Source: Ctenosaura bakeri
Lineage: Eukaryota; Chordata; Lepidosauria; Squamata; Iguanidae
Direction of reading: 5' to 3'
Length of the DNA: 64,000 nt
NCBI GenBank assembly: GCA_948474755.1
Contig: CAOLHI010001031.1
Location: forward strand, 186,001-250,000
The stretch's first letter is position 1, and each line of letters begins with the position of its first letter. The position numbers and the translations under genes are program-made. Of the stretch, positions 31,353 to 43,580 are shown piece by piece. A model generated the notes under the pieces. It searched no databases, was not told the origin of the DNA, and was given only the letters and a program-made list of their open reading frames with translations.

Positions 31353-33378
31353 AACGACTTGCTTCTTCCTTGGAAGTATTGCCTGAAACATTGGGCAACC
31401 TCATCAGTGCACTGTTACGGAACCCCATTGTCACAAGGAACCTGTTACAGAACCCTATTGTCACAGGTTATATTTACAAACTCTGCCTTTGCTGCATCTC
31501 AGAGGCAGATCCTATGAAGTCTAGGAGACAGTGCCTTTGCCCTTGTGTTCAAGGACAAGCAGAAGGCTATAAAGATCAGGCTCTGCCCTGCCCCTTTTAT
31601 AGCAATAACAGGAAGGACCTTGGGTCAGATTGTGGATACTTTCAAGGATTCAGAAGCATATTGAATTATCTGCTTGCTGGCAGATGCATTTCCTTATTTC
31701 AAGATATCAAGTGGCTACTTTTTATTTTGTTATCTTTTAATATTATAAAGAGAGTTGTATCTGCTCAGCTTGCAAGATATCCAGTTGTTACTCCAAAAGG
31801 TGGGTGACTCAGAGGTCTACCTGTGATGCCAATGCCTTGGTGGAATGTTGAAGAATTGTTAGCCCAAAGGGAGGCCTGTGAGAGGGGGCAACCTAGCAGG
31901 ATCTTTTACACCTGTGTATACTAATGAAAGGATACCAGTTGGAGGTTCAGAAATATGTTTTTAAAATGTTTTATTTGGGAGAAATGATCAGACCCATGCA
32001 GTAATCAAGCAGTCTTGCAATCACACGAGACTAACTGAAGGAAAGGGAGGAAAAATTGGATAAAGGGAAGTTAGGAGATATTGGTGATATCTACCTACCT
32101 TGCAGAGAAGAGACAAGGTGATATGGCTCAGACTAAGGGTCTGAGGGTAGTACAAGAAGGGGAATCAAAACAGCAGAGTGATGGTCTATGTCCAGAGTGC
32201 TACTGTACTACACAGTGTCTAGCTCAGAGTCAGGGCTTGAATACGTTTTTTCTGCCCTGAAGGGGAAGGTGTTAATGGCTCTCTGGCAGAACAAACAATG
32301 GGGTCCAGAATGGACTAATGGTCTTAGCATTAGATGACAAAGGACTGATGGGAATTGTGATAGCTCCTTAATGGCTGGTCAGGTGAGAAAACAAAACAGA
32401 AATTCAATGGAAAGGGAAAGTGGGTTGAGGATAATCAGTTGCTCTCTAGAAGCAGTTTTTGGTGCTATCGTTTCTGAAAGTTGTCATTTAGGAGATATTT
32501 GCAAATTCATTAACACCAGGGCTTCCTGACTGATTCCTTGACTTTGACTTGGCCATGTCATGAGGTCCCATGTGACCTAGTTTTGCATGTGTTCAGCCAG
32601 TCCTCTTGATCAGTATGGCTGTTAAGTCACAATAGTGTATTATTTATATTTTATGTCAATTAAAGATATTTGCCAATTATATCATGTCATGGAGTGGGGG
32701 TGTGCAGGATGGTAACACAGCTAAATTGTAGTATTTGGATTAGCCTTAATATCTCAATCACTTTTATTCAAGATGTCATTGAAAATAATGTACTTGGATT
32801 TTATAGTTTTATCTGTGTGCCCATGTGTGTTTTGATATGCTGTGTTTATGACATCTGGTTATGACAATACATAGGTTCACTTATTATGAGGGACTGGAAT
32901 GTGACACCCATGTCCTAGGAAGACAAGAAAGAATGATGTTCATTCTCTGATTCAGTTTGCAAGCCCTGGCCAATTATTCTAACAAGCAGCCTAGTCGTCA
33001 GCATCTTCTCATTTCAGTGAGAAGAAAACATGAAGCTCAGTGAGAAAAAGAAGAAGCAATATCTCCCAGTTCTGCCTTCACTTGCATCTCTTGCCAGTTC
33101 TCATGCTGTGCGTATAACCCTTATGTCAATGGGAGGGAGACCCTGGATCCAGCCCAATGTTTTGTACATGGAATTCACTTCATAAACCTTGATATCACAA
33201 GAGTTGTTCTTATTGGTGCTGTGGCATCTGGTGGCTTCTGTGGGTCAGTGTACCTGCTTACTTCCCCAAAAGGTTCACCACTTTGGATAGCTAAAATCTA
33301 GAGTGGATGAACCGTCCCACTTAACTCATTAGCCTGGCCACCTCCACATGTTATAAGGTGATTGAATCCATTAAAAAC
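31353..33378. other. Two kilobases with no recognised feature
   Basis: Ordinary composition. The short words at 33185-33320 (GCTGTGGCATCTGGTGGCTT, CACTTTGGATAGC) may be a remnant of the 31150 foldback family. No exon recognised. Confidence 0.4.
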
Positions 33379-33381
33379 ATA

Positions 33382-34059
33382 GGCCATTTCTGCACTAGAA
33401 GCCATTAGCACATTATACTGTTATAATTTGGGCAATGGTGTTGGGTTAGGGACACCCATTTCCTCACCCTACTCCCATAAGTGGATCAGTATTGGTATTG
33501 CCACCAGTGTTCCTTCCTCTTTACAGCATCCTTGGCTACTCCCATGCCCTGCCTTCACCCTGCCCCACCCCCCCAATTGGGCAGTGATTTTTTTTTGGAA
33601 GCTGTACTAACACAGCAATGTTGTAATAGCATGACATGCCAGTACACTATTGCACTTTTGCCTTATACTGTTTAAAAATGTATTAAAAAATAAAAAGTTT
33701 TGACTCAAAGGAGACATTTAATATAAAGAGGGAAAGGTGATAGGAAGTTAGTATACCATGGGAGTCACTGAGGGAGGGACGACCTGAGCACACCCACAGC
33801 CCACTTACTGCTGGATCCGCCATAACAGGAAGTGCTATCAAGCACTATGATGGTACTGTACTACAATAGCTGATGGGATTGACTCTTAATGGATAGGAGG
33901 CTCTTAATGGATTTTTTTCTGGAAATAGAGTATGGCAGTTTGGCTATGCTTGGGGACGGGATAGCAGCTTGACGGCAATGATGTTGTGCGGAAGCACGGC
34001 TCCTGGACCAGTAACAACCAGCTGCCCTAGCATTAGACTGACATCATGCAGAAATGGCC
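33382..34059. mobile_element. Long GGCC-ended non-autonomous element
   Basis: Termini GGCCATTTCTGCA and TGCAGAAATGGCC are perfect 13-bp inverses, flanked by ATA on both sides (33379-33381, 34060-34062). The 678-bp interior is unlike the palindromic copies and contains no transposase frame. Confidence 0.85.
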
Positions 34060-34119
34060 ATAGTATGATCACAGTAAATGGGTCTCATGTTATGTCCAAA
34101 TTATGACAACCTAGTTCGG

Positions 34120-34335
34120 TCATCTCCTCTCCTCGTGGGAGTTCAGACCTGCTTTTTTCTAGGATCAATTCATGTATCTTTTTTGCAGTCCATGGTATCT
34201 GTAGAACTTTCCTCTGGCACCGCATTTCAAATGTGTTGATTTTCTTCTTGTCAGCTTTCTTCATTTCTTCATTGTCCAGGTTTCACACCCATACAGAGAA
34301 ACTGGGGAGGACATATGGACTGTCAAGCATAAAAC
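34120..34335 (-). pseudogene. Bov-B/RTE LINE ORF fragment
   Basis: On the minus strand one frame reads LYGCETWTMKK and a continuation reads ADKKKINTFEMRCQRKVL, the C-terminal block that follows the RT core in Bov-B/RTE proteins. A stop between the two pieces shows decay. Bov-B is the LINE thought to mobilise Sauria SINEs in squamates. Confidence 0.8.
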
Positions 34336-35779
34336 CAAAATGGAAAGTGACTATTTCTGGTTCACAACAGTGTTTTTTTTTTTTTTTTATGTTCAGCAGT
34401 TCAAGGTGGCCTTGAAATCAATTAAAAAGGTAAATTGCCTCTCCTTGCAGCAAACCCAGATTTGTTATTGCATAATAATGTGAAATGGATCTGAATCTTC
34501 TCTTTTTAAAGGTAGCAGAGCCTCATTTTTTTCTTTCAAGCTCCAAAAAAAAAAAAAAAAAAGATAAACTTGAACCGGTTTATCTCCATCTAATGGGGAT
34601 GGTCTGGCTATCTGGACCATTGGCTCTCCGTACCACAGGATCCAGTGAAACCAGGCAATGGTTGATAGTCCCTCGGTTGCTTAATTTTATGGCAAATAAG
34701 TTTTGTTTTTTTCTTAAACAGAGAGGTTGCTTATTCTTAATGCAATCATCTCTTTATGAAAGATGAGAAAATGTTACCTCTGATGTCACTTCCTTTGAAG
34801 CACTGGGAAGGCCCAAACTTGGATCAGCCATTGCAAATTTCAGTATCAAACATTGTGAGATGTCAAAGCTCTTGTACGGTCATACAGTAAAGCCCTCGGA
34901 TATCAAGAGAGCTGAGATAGGCACTTCTGAATGTTTCTCTGCATCTGTTGGATCTGCTGACTCTCTCCTGAATCTTTCTTCCTTTTTTTTTTAAAGACAT
35001 TTTGAATGTGATGGTGTGTGAGCAGCACAATAATCCGTGCTTATTTATAGAGTCCAAGTAGGCAATCTGTCAGAAAAAGAGATCTCCATGTTGTACTTTG
35101 AGTTAGTTCTTCATGTGTCTCTTTTGAAAGGGGGATGAAGCTTTCTAACAGGATTAGCAGGTAAGCCAGTCATGCACTGGGCAATCTAAGGTGCTCTTCT
35201 CTTGTGATTCTACTTGGTGAATTTAACCAGTGTGTCAAGTAATGGCTCAAATCCCTGCTCAGCCAAAGCAGATGAACTGCATTTGCATGTTTCAGTGTCT
35301 CAGGACAACCGGGAAAGTGACTTCTTGTATTTTCACATCAGCAGCTTTTTCAGGAATCCAGCAGGGATGCTCCAAACTTTTTTGACAACCCAAACCATCC
35401 TTAGAGACCTCCAGTAGATTGCGTTACTGCTACTTTACTCACTGCTTTGGTAACAGAAGATTCTACGAGAAACCAGTTGTATGAAACAACACTCCTATTG
35501 TCTCCAAGTTGGGCAAGGCTGGCAAGGTAGGCTCTAACAAATCAACAGGGCAGTACAGAGACAAAATACGTGATACCAATCCCAAAGGCTATATTAGCAT
35601 TTTTTTCCTCCTGAAAAACAGAGCGAACAAGGCATGCCTATTAAGTATTGCAGTATCCTTAAGAACCCCTTAGGATTTCTCAAGGAATATCAATCAAGCT
35701 GAGGATGAGTTAAATAAAAAAGAATGATAAATGCATTTTAAGTGCACAGGCACTGAGTCAGGAAGGGCAACAGAAAAAG
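34336..35779. other. Intergenic DNA with A/T homopolymers
   Basis: Contains poly-T (34371-34388) and poly-A (34545-34561) runs. The 93-codon frame at 34485 passes through the poly-A run (a run of lysines) and is not credible. Confidence 0.45.
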
Positions 35780-35990
35780 ATCCAGTATGGTTCAGTGGTT
35801 TCAGTCTTGGACTAGGACTCTAAGAGACTAGAGTTCAAATCCCTGTTCAGCCATGGAAACCAACTAGGTAGCCTTAGGCAACTCACATTCTCCTAGCCTT
35901 GGAGAAAAGCAGTGGCAAACCTCTGCTGTGTAAATCTTGCCAAGAAAACCCAGTCGCCATTAGTGAGAGTCAACTTGAAGGCAAATAAGG
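35780..35990 (+). mobile_element. tRNA-derived SINE (Sauria type)
   Basis: GATCCAGTATGGTTCAGTGG, GAGTTCAAATCCCTG, CAGCCATGGAAACCAACTAG, GGCAAACCTCTGCTGTG, TCTTGCCAAGAAAACCC, AGTCAACTTGAAGGCA. The tail is short. Confidence 0.9.
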
Positions 35991-36404
35991 GAGCCAAAGC
36001 ACAGGAATAAAAGTCCACTTCATTATGGTCAGGTGGCAGCTTATTTCTAGACACTCTAGAGGTAAAAGTTATGTGCTATCAGATAGACTTGTGGTTCTAC
36101 ATTTTTATCTGGATATCTTTTTTTTCCTTTTTAATCTTTTCCACTTGCATCCACTTCAGAAAAGGATGGACTTCAAGCCCTATTCAGGAATTCAAAGTCA
36201 AAGCTTATTCAAGTGCTCAGAGTATAGTTAAACTAAACACCTAAGGAAAGCGAGCATGCTAATCCCACCCTGTGTTGTCACTTTTGAGCTTGGAAAGCAA
36301 GAATCCATATTTGTCTGGAAAGTGCATTGTCCTATGCTTGTCCATCTGTATCTGATTAGAGTTCCTTAGAGTTTACCATTATGGTCATCTGAACTCCCAA
36401 GTTT
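35991..36404. other. Intergenic DNA without recognised features
   Basis: No recognised repeat or exon. Confidence 0.4.
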
Positions 36405-36560
36405 GCAGCTGCATAGGGACGAAGGGGCAACTGGAACGGTTTGCCCCCGGCTGCAAGGTTTTTGGGGTGTCTCAACTTGTAGCCATGCCCCTTCACACCA
36501 CGGCCACACCCCCAGCACCATGGCCATACCCCCGCATCATAGTCCCCCCTCCCACCCACC
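36405..36560 (-). mobile_element. hAT-like fragment with GGCCATGG tandem units
   Basis: On the minus strand GGGGTATGGCCATGGTGCTG and related ~22-30-base units repeat about four times, like the core of the hAT at 15396. It runs into a (CCCA)n tract. No termini visible. Confidence 0.45.
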
Positions 36561-36573
36561 CACCCACCCCTCC
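36545..36573. repeat. (CCCA)n microsatellite
   Basis: Several CCCA/CACC units at the edge of the hAT-like fragment. Confidence 0.85.
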
Positions 36574-37109
36574 CTCTACATACTCCAAGCTTCACTGCTG
36601 CAAGGTTGTAAACAACAGCTGGAATCATGTATCAGATCCTTAACTAAGTAACTTCTCCTGGCCTGATCCCTCCTGACCCTTCCAGAAATGTCATTCACCC
36701 ATGCTCTGATCACCAGCAGAATAGATCCCCTTCTCCCCAGGCAGCTGATGCCTGGTAAAGCAGGTTGGGCAGAACTATGATCACAGCAATGGCATCACAA
36801 CCATGACTAGGTAGTGATCGTGAATACAAAACAACTCTTTCATATTGATGATTGCTACTTAGCCACAAGTTTAATAATATTGCCATGATTGTAACTCCAC
36901 CCCAACCTACTTTATGAGATATCAGCTCCATTCTGCTGCTGATGAGAGCATGGTTTAATGACATTTATGACAGGTTTAGGGGGTCAGGCCAGGAGAAGTT
37001 ATTCAGTCAAGTATGACTTAAGTATAACTTAGTTAAGTATAATTTAAGTGCAACTTGCCTAAGTAGCCGATATAGGATTCTGCCTAACAGTATTGTCTAG
37101 CATGGTGTG

Positions 37110-37247
37110 TAGTGGAGTCTCCTTCTTTGGGGTTTTCAAACAGAGGCTGGATGGCCATCTGCAGAGAACGTTTTCATTGTGTATTTCTGCATGACAGGGG
37201 ATTGGACTGAATGACCCTTGTGGTCTCTTCCAGCTCTAAGATTCTAG
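37110..37247 (+). mobile_element. CR1 LINE 3' terminal fragment
   Basis: AGTGGAGTCTCCTTCTTTGG, CAGAGGCTGGATGGCCATCT, then GTGGTCTCTTCCAGCTCTAA and GATTCTA. Truncated within the C-terminal coding remnant. Confidence 0.88.
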
Positions 37248-37389
37248 TAGGAACATCAACATCAACAGTCTCCTTAAGAATCTCTTAGGCTTGAGGATTT
37301 CAGGAAATTTTTATAACAGGGAAATAATTGAGCAGCTTTATAATCTTGTACATATTTAATAATGTGAAACAACCAGTGTATGTAGTTAT

Positions 37390-37575
37390 ATACCCTTGGG
37401 GCGGTTCACCATATCATATAGACATTTTAGTCTAGGCACATTTTTTTCTTCATAGACTTTTCATAGCCTAGGTGTATATGTCTTACGAGGGACTCTATAT
37501 AGTCTAGGCATATTGCTTCTTTATCCACTATATGATCCAGGCATCTTATAAGGAACTCATCTCAAGCTTATAAAC
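37390..37575. repeat. Degenerate ~45-55-bp repeat (ATAG.CTAGGCATA)
   Basis: CATATAGACATTTTAGTCTAGGCACAT is echoed by TCATAGCCTAGGTGTATATG, TATATAGTCTAGGCATATTG and TATATGATCCAGGCATCTTA. Four diverged, roughly evenly spaced units. Confidence 0.5.
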
Positions 37576-38050
37576 CACATGGTTCTTGTAGTACATTGCA
37601 GTGCTAAGGAATATCAACTTACACCATGTTTTTATTATACGAGCATAATATACTTCGTATTACATCTGTTGAGAAAACTAACACATCTCATAAAGGCATC
37701 TCAATACATTTTGGTACTTGGTAGCATCTCAGCACTTCCAGTACAGTGAAGCATATATAAGGCATTTAGCTTCTTACCCAATAAGGTCCGATGATTTTCA
37801 TTCTAAATAAGCATTGTAACACATTTCCATATACATTGCATCAATTCAGCACATTTTTTTAATCAGTAAGCAAAGCTCTTCTGGCATGGTTGCCTGTGAG
37901 CAAACCAGCACCTCCTTGCTACTTCTTCTCTGTTTTTACTAAGACAAATTGTTTGTAGACAAATTGTTTACATTTTCCTTAGCTAATGAATTCCGTGGGC
38001 CCCACAGTGGCAGAATGAGAGACACCAAAATGTTTCCTGCCATTGAAATA
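37576..38050. other. Intergenic DNA without recognised features
   Basis: AT-rich. No exon recognised. Confidence 0.4.
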
Positions 38051-38240
38051 TTTGTTGTTAAATGTGCCTTCAAGTCATTTTCAACTTATGAAAATATCAA
38101 TGTATGAAAATAGGGTCACAGGGTTTTCTTGGCAAGATTTGTTTGAGGGGCTTGCTTTTGCTTTCCTTTGAGGATGAGAGTGTGTGACCTGTCAAAGTCA
38201 CCCAGTAAATTTCCATGGCTGAGTGGAGATTTGAACTCTG
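38051..38240 (-). mobile_element. tRNA-derived SINE (Sauria type), partial
   Basis: TTGTTGTTAAATGTGCCTTC, GGGTTTTCTTGGCAAGATTT, TTTCCATGGCTGAGTGGAGA, TTTGAACTCTGAG. The tRNA-like head beyond 38240 is not recognisable. Confidence 0.85.
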
Positions 38241-39890
38241 AGGTTCAAATCCCTAAGGTTGCTAGATCTCAGGGCCTGACTCTGAGTCTCCAGTTTTTGT
38301 GGCTCATCTTCAAGTGGGAGATGCATTCCCACCCCGATTTAGGCTAGTGTCGAAATATTCTGTCCAATTCTGCTAAGATTTTTTTTTTTAAAGAACATAA
38401 AAAAGTTCGCTTTATTTTTTAAAAGGTAAATATGTACAGCACAATCCCTCTTCCCTTGGTGAAACAGGACATTGTCTCAGAAGGTGTAGTTAATTTGTTG
38501 GTTTCCAATGACAGTCCATGGGAATCCCAAAGCTTAAGATTTCTGAACCAAAATTCAGATGCTGGTCTCCAATCATACACTCTCTGAATCAGGCTGTTTT
38601 TCCAGACTGTCAAATCAGCGTGTGAACAGAGGTGTTCCTGTGAGAAGATCTGCCCATCCGCAGTCATACTTTGCCTCCCCCAGCTGATACTGTAACTGCT
38701 TCCAATCTCTATTAAAAATGAAATACTGAATCATGTCTTGTGCACCACACTTTTTAACCTGCTGACACCTGGGACTGTGTTCTTGAGTATGCGGTCAGCA
38801 GAAGCTCCTACTCTTTGAGCTTTGAATCTTCTTTCCAGACTGGTTGGTTAACTGCTGTTTCCTACAGGGTCGAATGGAATGGAAGGTAGGTAGAGCTGGA
38901 GCTAGCAGGAACTGGGAACATGGTTGTTGCACACAGCCAGCTCTGGAAGAAGCTTTGCTGTGCTTTACCTTGAGCTATTCTAGTACTGGTCAGGTGTGAG
39001 CATCTGTGAGAGTTTGTGGAGGGCATTAGCTGCCCAGGAAACTTTGGAGGGCTGCACCCGCCACCACAACAGCAACCAACAAGAACTAAAAATGATTTTG
39101 TCCCTAAATTCCCTCTAATGTCCTCTGTGATTGGGGGTGGCATTTTCAACATGTGTTTAAAGCCATTTTAGGCCCAGGAAAGATCTTTTTAAAAACAGGA
39201 AGTGATCAGAAGCCAATTCTGTTTTGCTTCCAGTTTTTTTTAAAGCCTCCTCTGGGCTTAAAATGTCCTGGAGGGAGCAAAACATGGCAAAAATATCTCC
39301 AAACCCTATGGGAGTCCAGAGGGCCACAAAAACAGGCCTGGATTGTACTTTGCCCACCTTGGCTCTAGATTGTTTTCTTTTCCAGTGGGGACAGCTTTCT
39401 CCCACATCTTCATGTCAAAACCAACATGAAAAGTTACCAACAACAGTGTTGAAGCTACAGAGTGCACAGTTTTATACAGAGTGTATAACTAAACAATGTC
39501 AAGGTGTTGTCATATTTGTTTCTCCACACAACTGTTGACAGTTTTTCCTTCTTTTCCTATGCATAGGAAATATGCCCATTGGGTTTACCCTTTTTTATAT
39601 ATAACAATAATAACAACAAAAAGAAATCATGGTGTTTCTGTTGGAACATACAAATAAATTAGCAAAGTTTGGAAACTTCGTATCAAAATTAACCAAATGA
39701 AATTCTTAACTTTTGTGTATAGCCCAATTAAATAGTGAAGAGTTTTTCCCAGTGTGGAGAAGATCATGTTGGGAAGTCCCATATTGGAAGAATAGTAGAT
39801 TATAAAGTAAGTAAGCAATTAGTCATAGGATCCTTAGGTGGATGATAAGGAACTATCTCGGACTTGACTGAATGGCTGTATGAGCAACGT
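38241..39890. other. 1.6 kb without a defended feature
   Basis: The segment 39050-39370 (TTTGGAGGGCTGCA ... GGAGTCCAGAGGGCC) has words recurring at 53690-53930, hinting at a dispersed repeat I cannot name. No exon recognised. Confidence 0.4.
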
Positions 39891-40083
39891 CTTGTTGTTG
39901 TGTGCCTTCAAGTCATTTCCAATCTATGGTGACCCTATGGTGAACCTATCACAGGGTTTTCTGGGGCTGAGAGAGAGTGACGCACCCAATGTCACCCAGT
40001 GGGTTTCTATATCTTAGTAGGGAATTGAACCCTGGTCTCCATGGTCATAGTCCAATGCTCAAACCACTACACCATGATGGCTC
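39891..40083 (-). mobile_element. tRNA-derived SINE (Sauria type)
   Basis: Complete in reverse: CTTGTTGTTGTGTGCCTTCA, CACAGGGTTTTCTGGGGCTG, GGAATTGAACCCTGGTCTCC, CTCAAACCACTACACCATGA. An internal block after GGGTTTTCT is deleted relative to other copies. Confidence 0.92.
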
Positions 40084-40614
40084 TCTCTTTGCTGTCCATC
40101 TCTGATCTCTTTTCTTTAACAGGAAAAATGTAAAGAACAAAGAATAGATGACTGAAGACAAGGAAGAACAACCTGTAGGAATCCCCAGGTTTTTTTTAAA
40201 AATATACTTGTTCAGTATGTGCTTCTTAGTTTCCTTAAACAGAGCTAGACAGTAATATTGACAACATGAAACTGGATTGTAAACGTTCTACCAGAAGACG
40301 CCTCAGGAGGATGGCAAAACTATCCTGTTAACTGCTAGCACTAGAGCAGTCAAAAATCTTCACCTTTTGTGCAGAGAAAACCAAGAGAAAATAGTAATTG
40401 GATTTTCCTTCCCCTGTTAGCAAAAATTTTAAACTAATGCATATATCAACATATTGACATTTTAAACCTAGACTTTCTAATCTAATGTCTAGGTAAATTA
40501 AATATTACCTTTGCACTAGGCTGTAGAATTCCAATACAAAACATATTTCAAATGACTATCTCCCCTCCATCAATGTTGTGTTAAAATGGTGCATGGTAGC
40601 TTCCATAGCAGTGG
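40084..40614. other. Intergenic DNA without recognised features
   Basis: No recognised repeat or exon. Confidence 0.4.
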
Positions 40615-40770
40615 AACAGTGAATTGGATCTAAAGAAACTATCCAAGGTGCTGAAGCTGTTTAAGAGGTAGGGTACAGCACCTTAATGGTTCCTTTAAAC
40701 TTTAGAGTAAAACTCAAAATGGATGCACCATCGCACTGTGACATGAAAGCCACCAGCCTCCACTGTTGTG
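40615..40770. mobile_element. Partial copy of the 31150 foldback repeat
   Basis: AAACTATCCAAGGTGCTGAA ... CAGCACCTTAATGGTTCCTT are inverse arms, followed by CATCGCACTGTGACATGAAA and GCCACCAGCCTCCAC, as in the copy at 31150 read in reverse. Confidence 0.5.
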
Positions 40771-42097
40771 TTCAGGGCTTCCATCACTCCAGAATGCTGG
40801 AAAATTACAGCCATTAAAGTTATGCTCTAACATGATGGTTTACTCAGGCAATGAGTATATACTTCCGTCATAATGTGTTGGCTTGCCTCCTAGAATGTTT
40901 TAGTTTTTGGATCTCATCATGGTATTCACTCCTCTCCAGGTTTTTTAGCCCCTTCCTCAATTTTTTTTTCTTCCTCCATTCAGTGAAGAATACTATGATC
41001 AATAGCATATTAATTATCAGAATTTTAAAAAAGAAATGCCTATGATCTATATTAAGAAGTACAGGTTCAGACTCTTGTTTATGTATATAACCTAGACAAG
41101 ATTCTCGCTCCTCCCCATGATCTATGAGACAAACACTACAATATTAACACTGTGGCCTTTCACTACCAGGCAGAGCTACTCATCTGGCTTCAAATGACCT
41201 TCTTAACTATCACAGTCCTTAAATTAAGCTCCAGCTTTCAGTTGCAGCCTGCTGGTAAACTGTGATGGTATGACTTATGTCCTCACAACTCACTTTTTTG
41301 ATCATTGCAGAGTTTGCTATCATGTATAATGTACAATGACCAAAATCCCCCCTCTCAACCCATCTTTTGTCAGCTGAAGTCCCTTGAGTCCAGCCATTTC
41401 TCCAGTTGGTGGAGAACAATGTCAGAAACAGTGATAAGTCCAGCAATTTTCCTATGAAGCTAGATGCACAGCCATGACATCATCTGCAGGGATCTCTGAA
41501 GGACTCTTGGAAGTCTCTTCAGATGCTTGATGCTGCACATCGGCCTATAGGAAAAGAGCTGGATATTTTTGTTCCCTTCCCAATTGCTCTCCATCTCTCA
41601 CAGGGTTCAAGGGACTGCAGCTGAGAAAAGGTGGGTGGGTAGAACTGGATGGGAGACTTACAGAGTTACATTTTGTAACCACATCTTTTGATGCAGGATC
41701 ATGGCCTGGGTCATGTTTTTCTGTGATTTTTTTCTTTGCTAATCCATGAGGCTGTGCACTGCAGACAGGACTATGGACCATTCAGGTTACAGCCTGTATT
41801 TTCTGTTGGTGGGGGAGACTCACCTTGACCTAAACAGATACATTGACATCACTTTATCACTTTGTTCTACAGAAGGTCTGCTTGCAAAAACAATGTCCAT
41901 CTGGCCAGGGTTTTTTTTGGACTTCCTCCACCTCCTACATTTTGTAACATCCAGCCTGAAGAAAATTTATGGAGAACCCAAAAGCTCAGCTTGTTTGTGA
42001 TATTTTAATGAGCCAAATAATAAAAGTATTTCTGAAATCCATCTTTTTCTTTCTATGCATGGATGGCAAAGGTACTGCTTGAGTTTTCCATCTAGCT
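40771..42097. other. Intergenic DNA, one possible dispersed repeat
   Basis: Near 41950-42045 GCCTGAAGAAAATTTATGGA, AAAGCTCAGCTTG, AATAAAAGTATTTC follows a pattern I know from reptile dispersed repeats but cannot name. The rest is unrecognised. Confidence 0.4.
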
Positions 42098-42618
42098 CAG
42101 TATTATAGACCTCATCTGGAATACTGTGTCCAGTTCTGGGTATGTCAATTCAAGAAGGATATTGACAAGCTTGGAGTGTGTCCAGAGGAGGGTGACCAAA
42201 ATGGTGAAGGGTCTAGAATCCATGCCCTATGAGGAATGGTTTAGGAAGCTAGATATATTTAGTCTGCAGAAGAGAAGGTTGAGAGGGGGCATAATAGCCA
42301 TGTTTAAATATTTGAAGGGATGTCATGTCAAGGAGGGAGCAGGCTTGTTTTTCACTGCTCCAGAGACTAGGACAAGGAACAATGGATTCAAGCTGCAGGA
42401 AAGGAGATTCCACCTGAACCTCAGGAAGAACTTCCTGATGGTCAGAGCTGTCTGGCAGTGGAATATACTGCCTCGGAGTGTACTGGAGTCTCCTTCTTTG
42501 GAGGTTCTTAAGTAGAGGCTGGAAGGCCATCTGTTGGGAGTGCTTTGATGTGTGTTCCTGCATAGCAGGGGGTTGAACTGGATGCCCCCTGTGGTCTCTT
42601 CCAACACTATGATTCTAT
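42098..42618 (+). pseudogene. CR1 LINE: reverse transcriptase C-terminus and 3' end
   Basis: The longest plus-strand CR1. The frame 42126-42515 encodes the extreme C-terminus: LECVQRRVTKMVKGLE, SLQKRRLRGGIIAMFKYLKG, LRKNFLMVRAVWQWN. It then reaches the non-coding end GTGGTCTCTTCCAACACTAT, GATTCTA. Upstream, CCTCATCTGGAATACTGTGT fits the preceding CR1 block in another frame. The element lacks endonuclease and the RT catalytic core, so it is a dead 5'-truncated copy. Confidence 0.93.
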
Positions 42619-42830
42619 AGCTATAGCAATAGCAGTCACATTTTTATATCACTTATCAGTGCAAAGCACTCCCTAAGTGGTTTACAATGTTTTAGCTAAT
42701 TGGTCCCTACAAGCTAGGTACTGATTTTACCAACCTACTAAAGAACGGAAGGTTGAGTCAACCTAAAGCCCTGCAGGACTGAAGTCATAATGTTGTGCAG
42801 GCAGTATCAGCATTTAACCACTAACTACTC
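42619..42830 (-). mobile_element. tRNA-derived SINE with L2-like tail
   Basis: Minus-strand relative of 29219-29465: TAGCAATAGCAGTCACATTT, AGTGGTTTACAATG, TACTGATTTTACCAACCTAC, GAAGGTTGAGTCAACCTAAA, and GCATTTAACCACTAACTAC (inverse of the tRNA-like head). It lies immediately after the CR1 3' end. Confidence 0.75.
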
Positions 42831-42989
42831 CCATTGCAACTGATCATTATAAATGGAGATTGCTTGGACTGAACTTGGGATCTTCTTGTGCAAAGCATGG
42901 AAGGATGGAAAGACTATATACTATTATTCATTTTCTGATCAAAAATGGGTTTTCTGATACCTGGGAAACCAAGCTGGGCAGAATAACAT

Positions 42990-43580
42990 AGAAGAAAAAA
43001 TTTGGTGCAATTTTGGCCAATTTTTTTGCATATATCAAAGTGTTTTGAGAAATGTGCTGAAACATAGACTTGTGTGTGTGTGGAGTTGCTGTTCTTACGC
43101 TCAGAGATATAAACTTTCCCATCATTTCTCAAAACAGTGTTTCTTGTGAAGAAGTTGTGCTTTGGGGGCAACCCTCCTACAATACTTTGCAGAAGCACAC
43201 ATTATTTTTCTGTGCAAAAATCATATTTGTTGTGCATAAGACTCCCACCATTTATTACACAAAACCCCCAAATGTGTTTCTTGAAACTGGAGTTTTGGTG
43301 CAAAAAATGTGTTTTGAGTACAAAAACACAATTTTTACACAAAACCTCATTGACTCTAGAAGCATATGTATTTTTGCTGCAAAAAACTCACCAACTTGCA
43401 CAAAAAATGTATATTTGGTAGTTATTTTCACAAAAATGTGGGAGTTTTTTGCATTAAAAACTGTGATTTTCATGCAAAAAAAAAAGTCTTCCTATGCATT
43501 TCTATGCAGACTAATTTCCTTAAACACTTCAGGTAATTTCAACACTGGGCAAAAACTGTACATTCAGTGGGGACAAAACT
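42990..43580. repeat. Degenerate TTTTTGCACAAAA-type repeat tract
   Basis: Repeated TTTTTTGCA, TGCACAAAAAATG, TTTTTACACAAAAC, TTTTGGTGCAAAAAATGTG and TTTTCATGCAAAAAA words every 25-40 bases. The repetition keeps long frames open on both strands (170 codons at 43070), rich in F, K, C and T. I do not regard these as proteins. Confidence 0.55.

Noticed and set aside
31271..31807. 178-codon plus-strand frame
   Set aside because: Begins inside a foldback repeat that recurs elsewhere and shows no domain.
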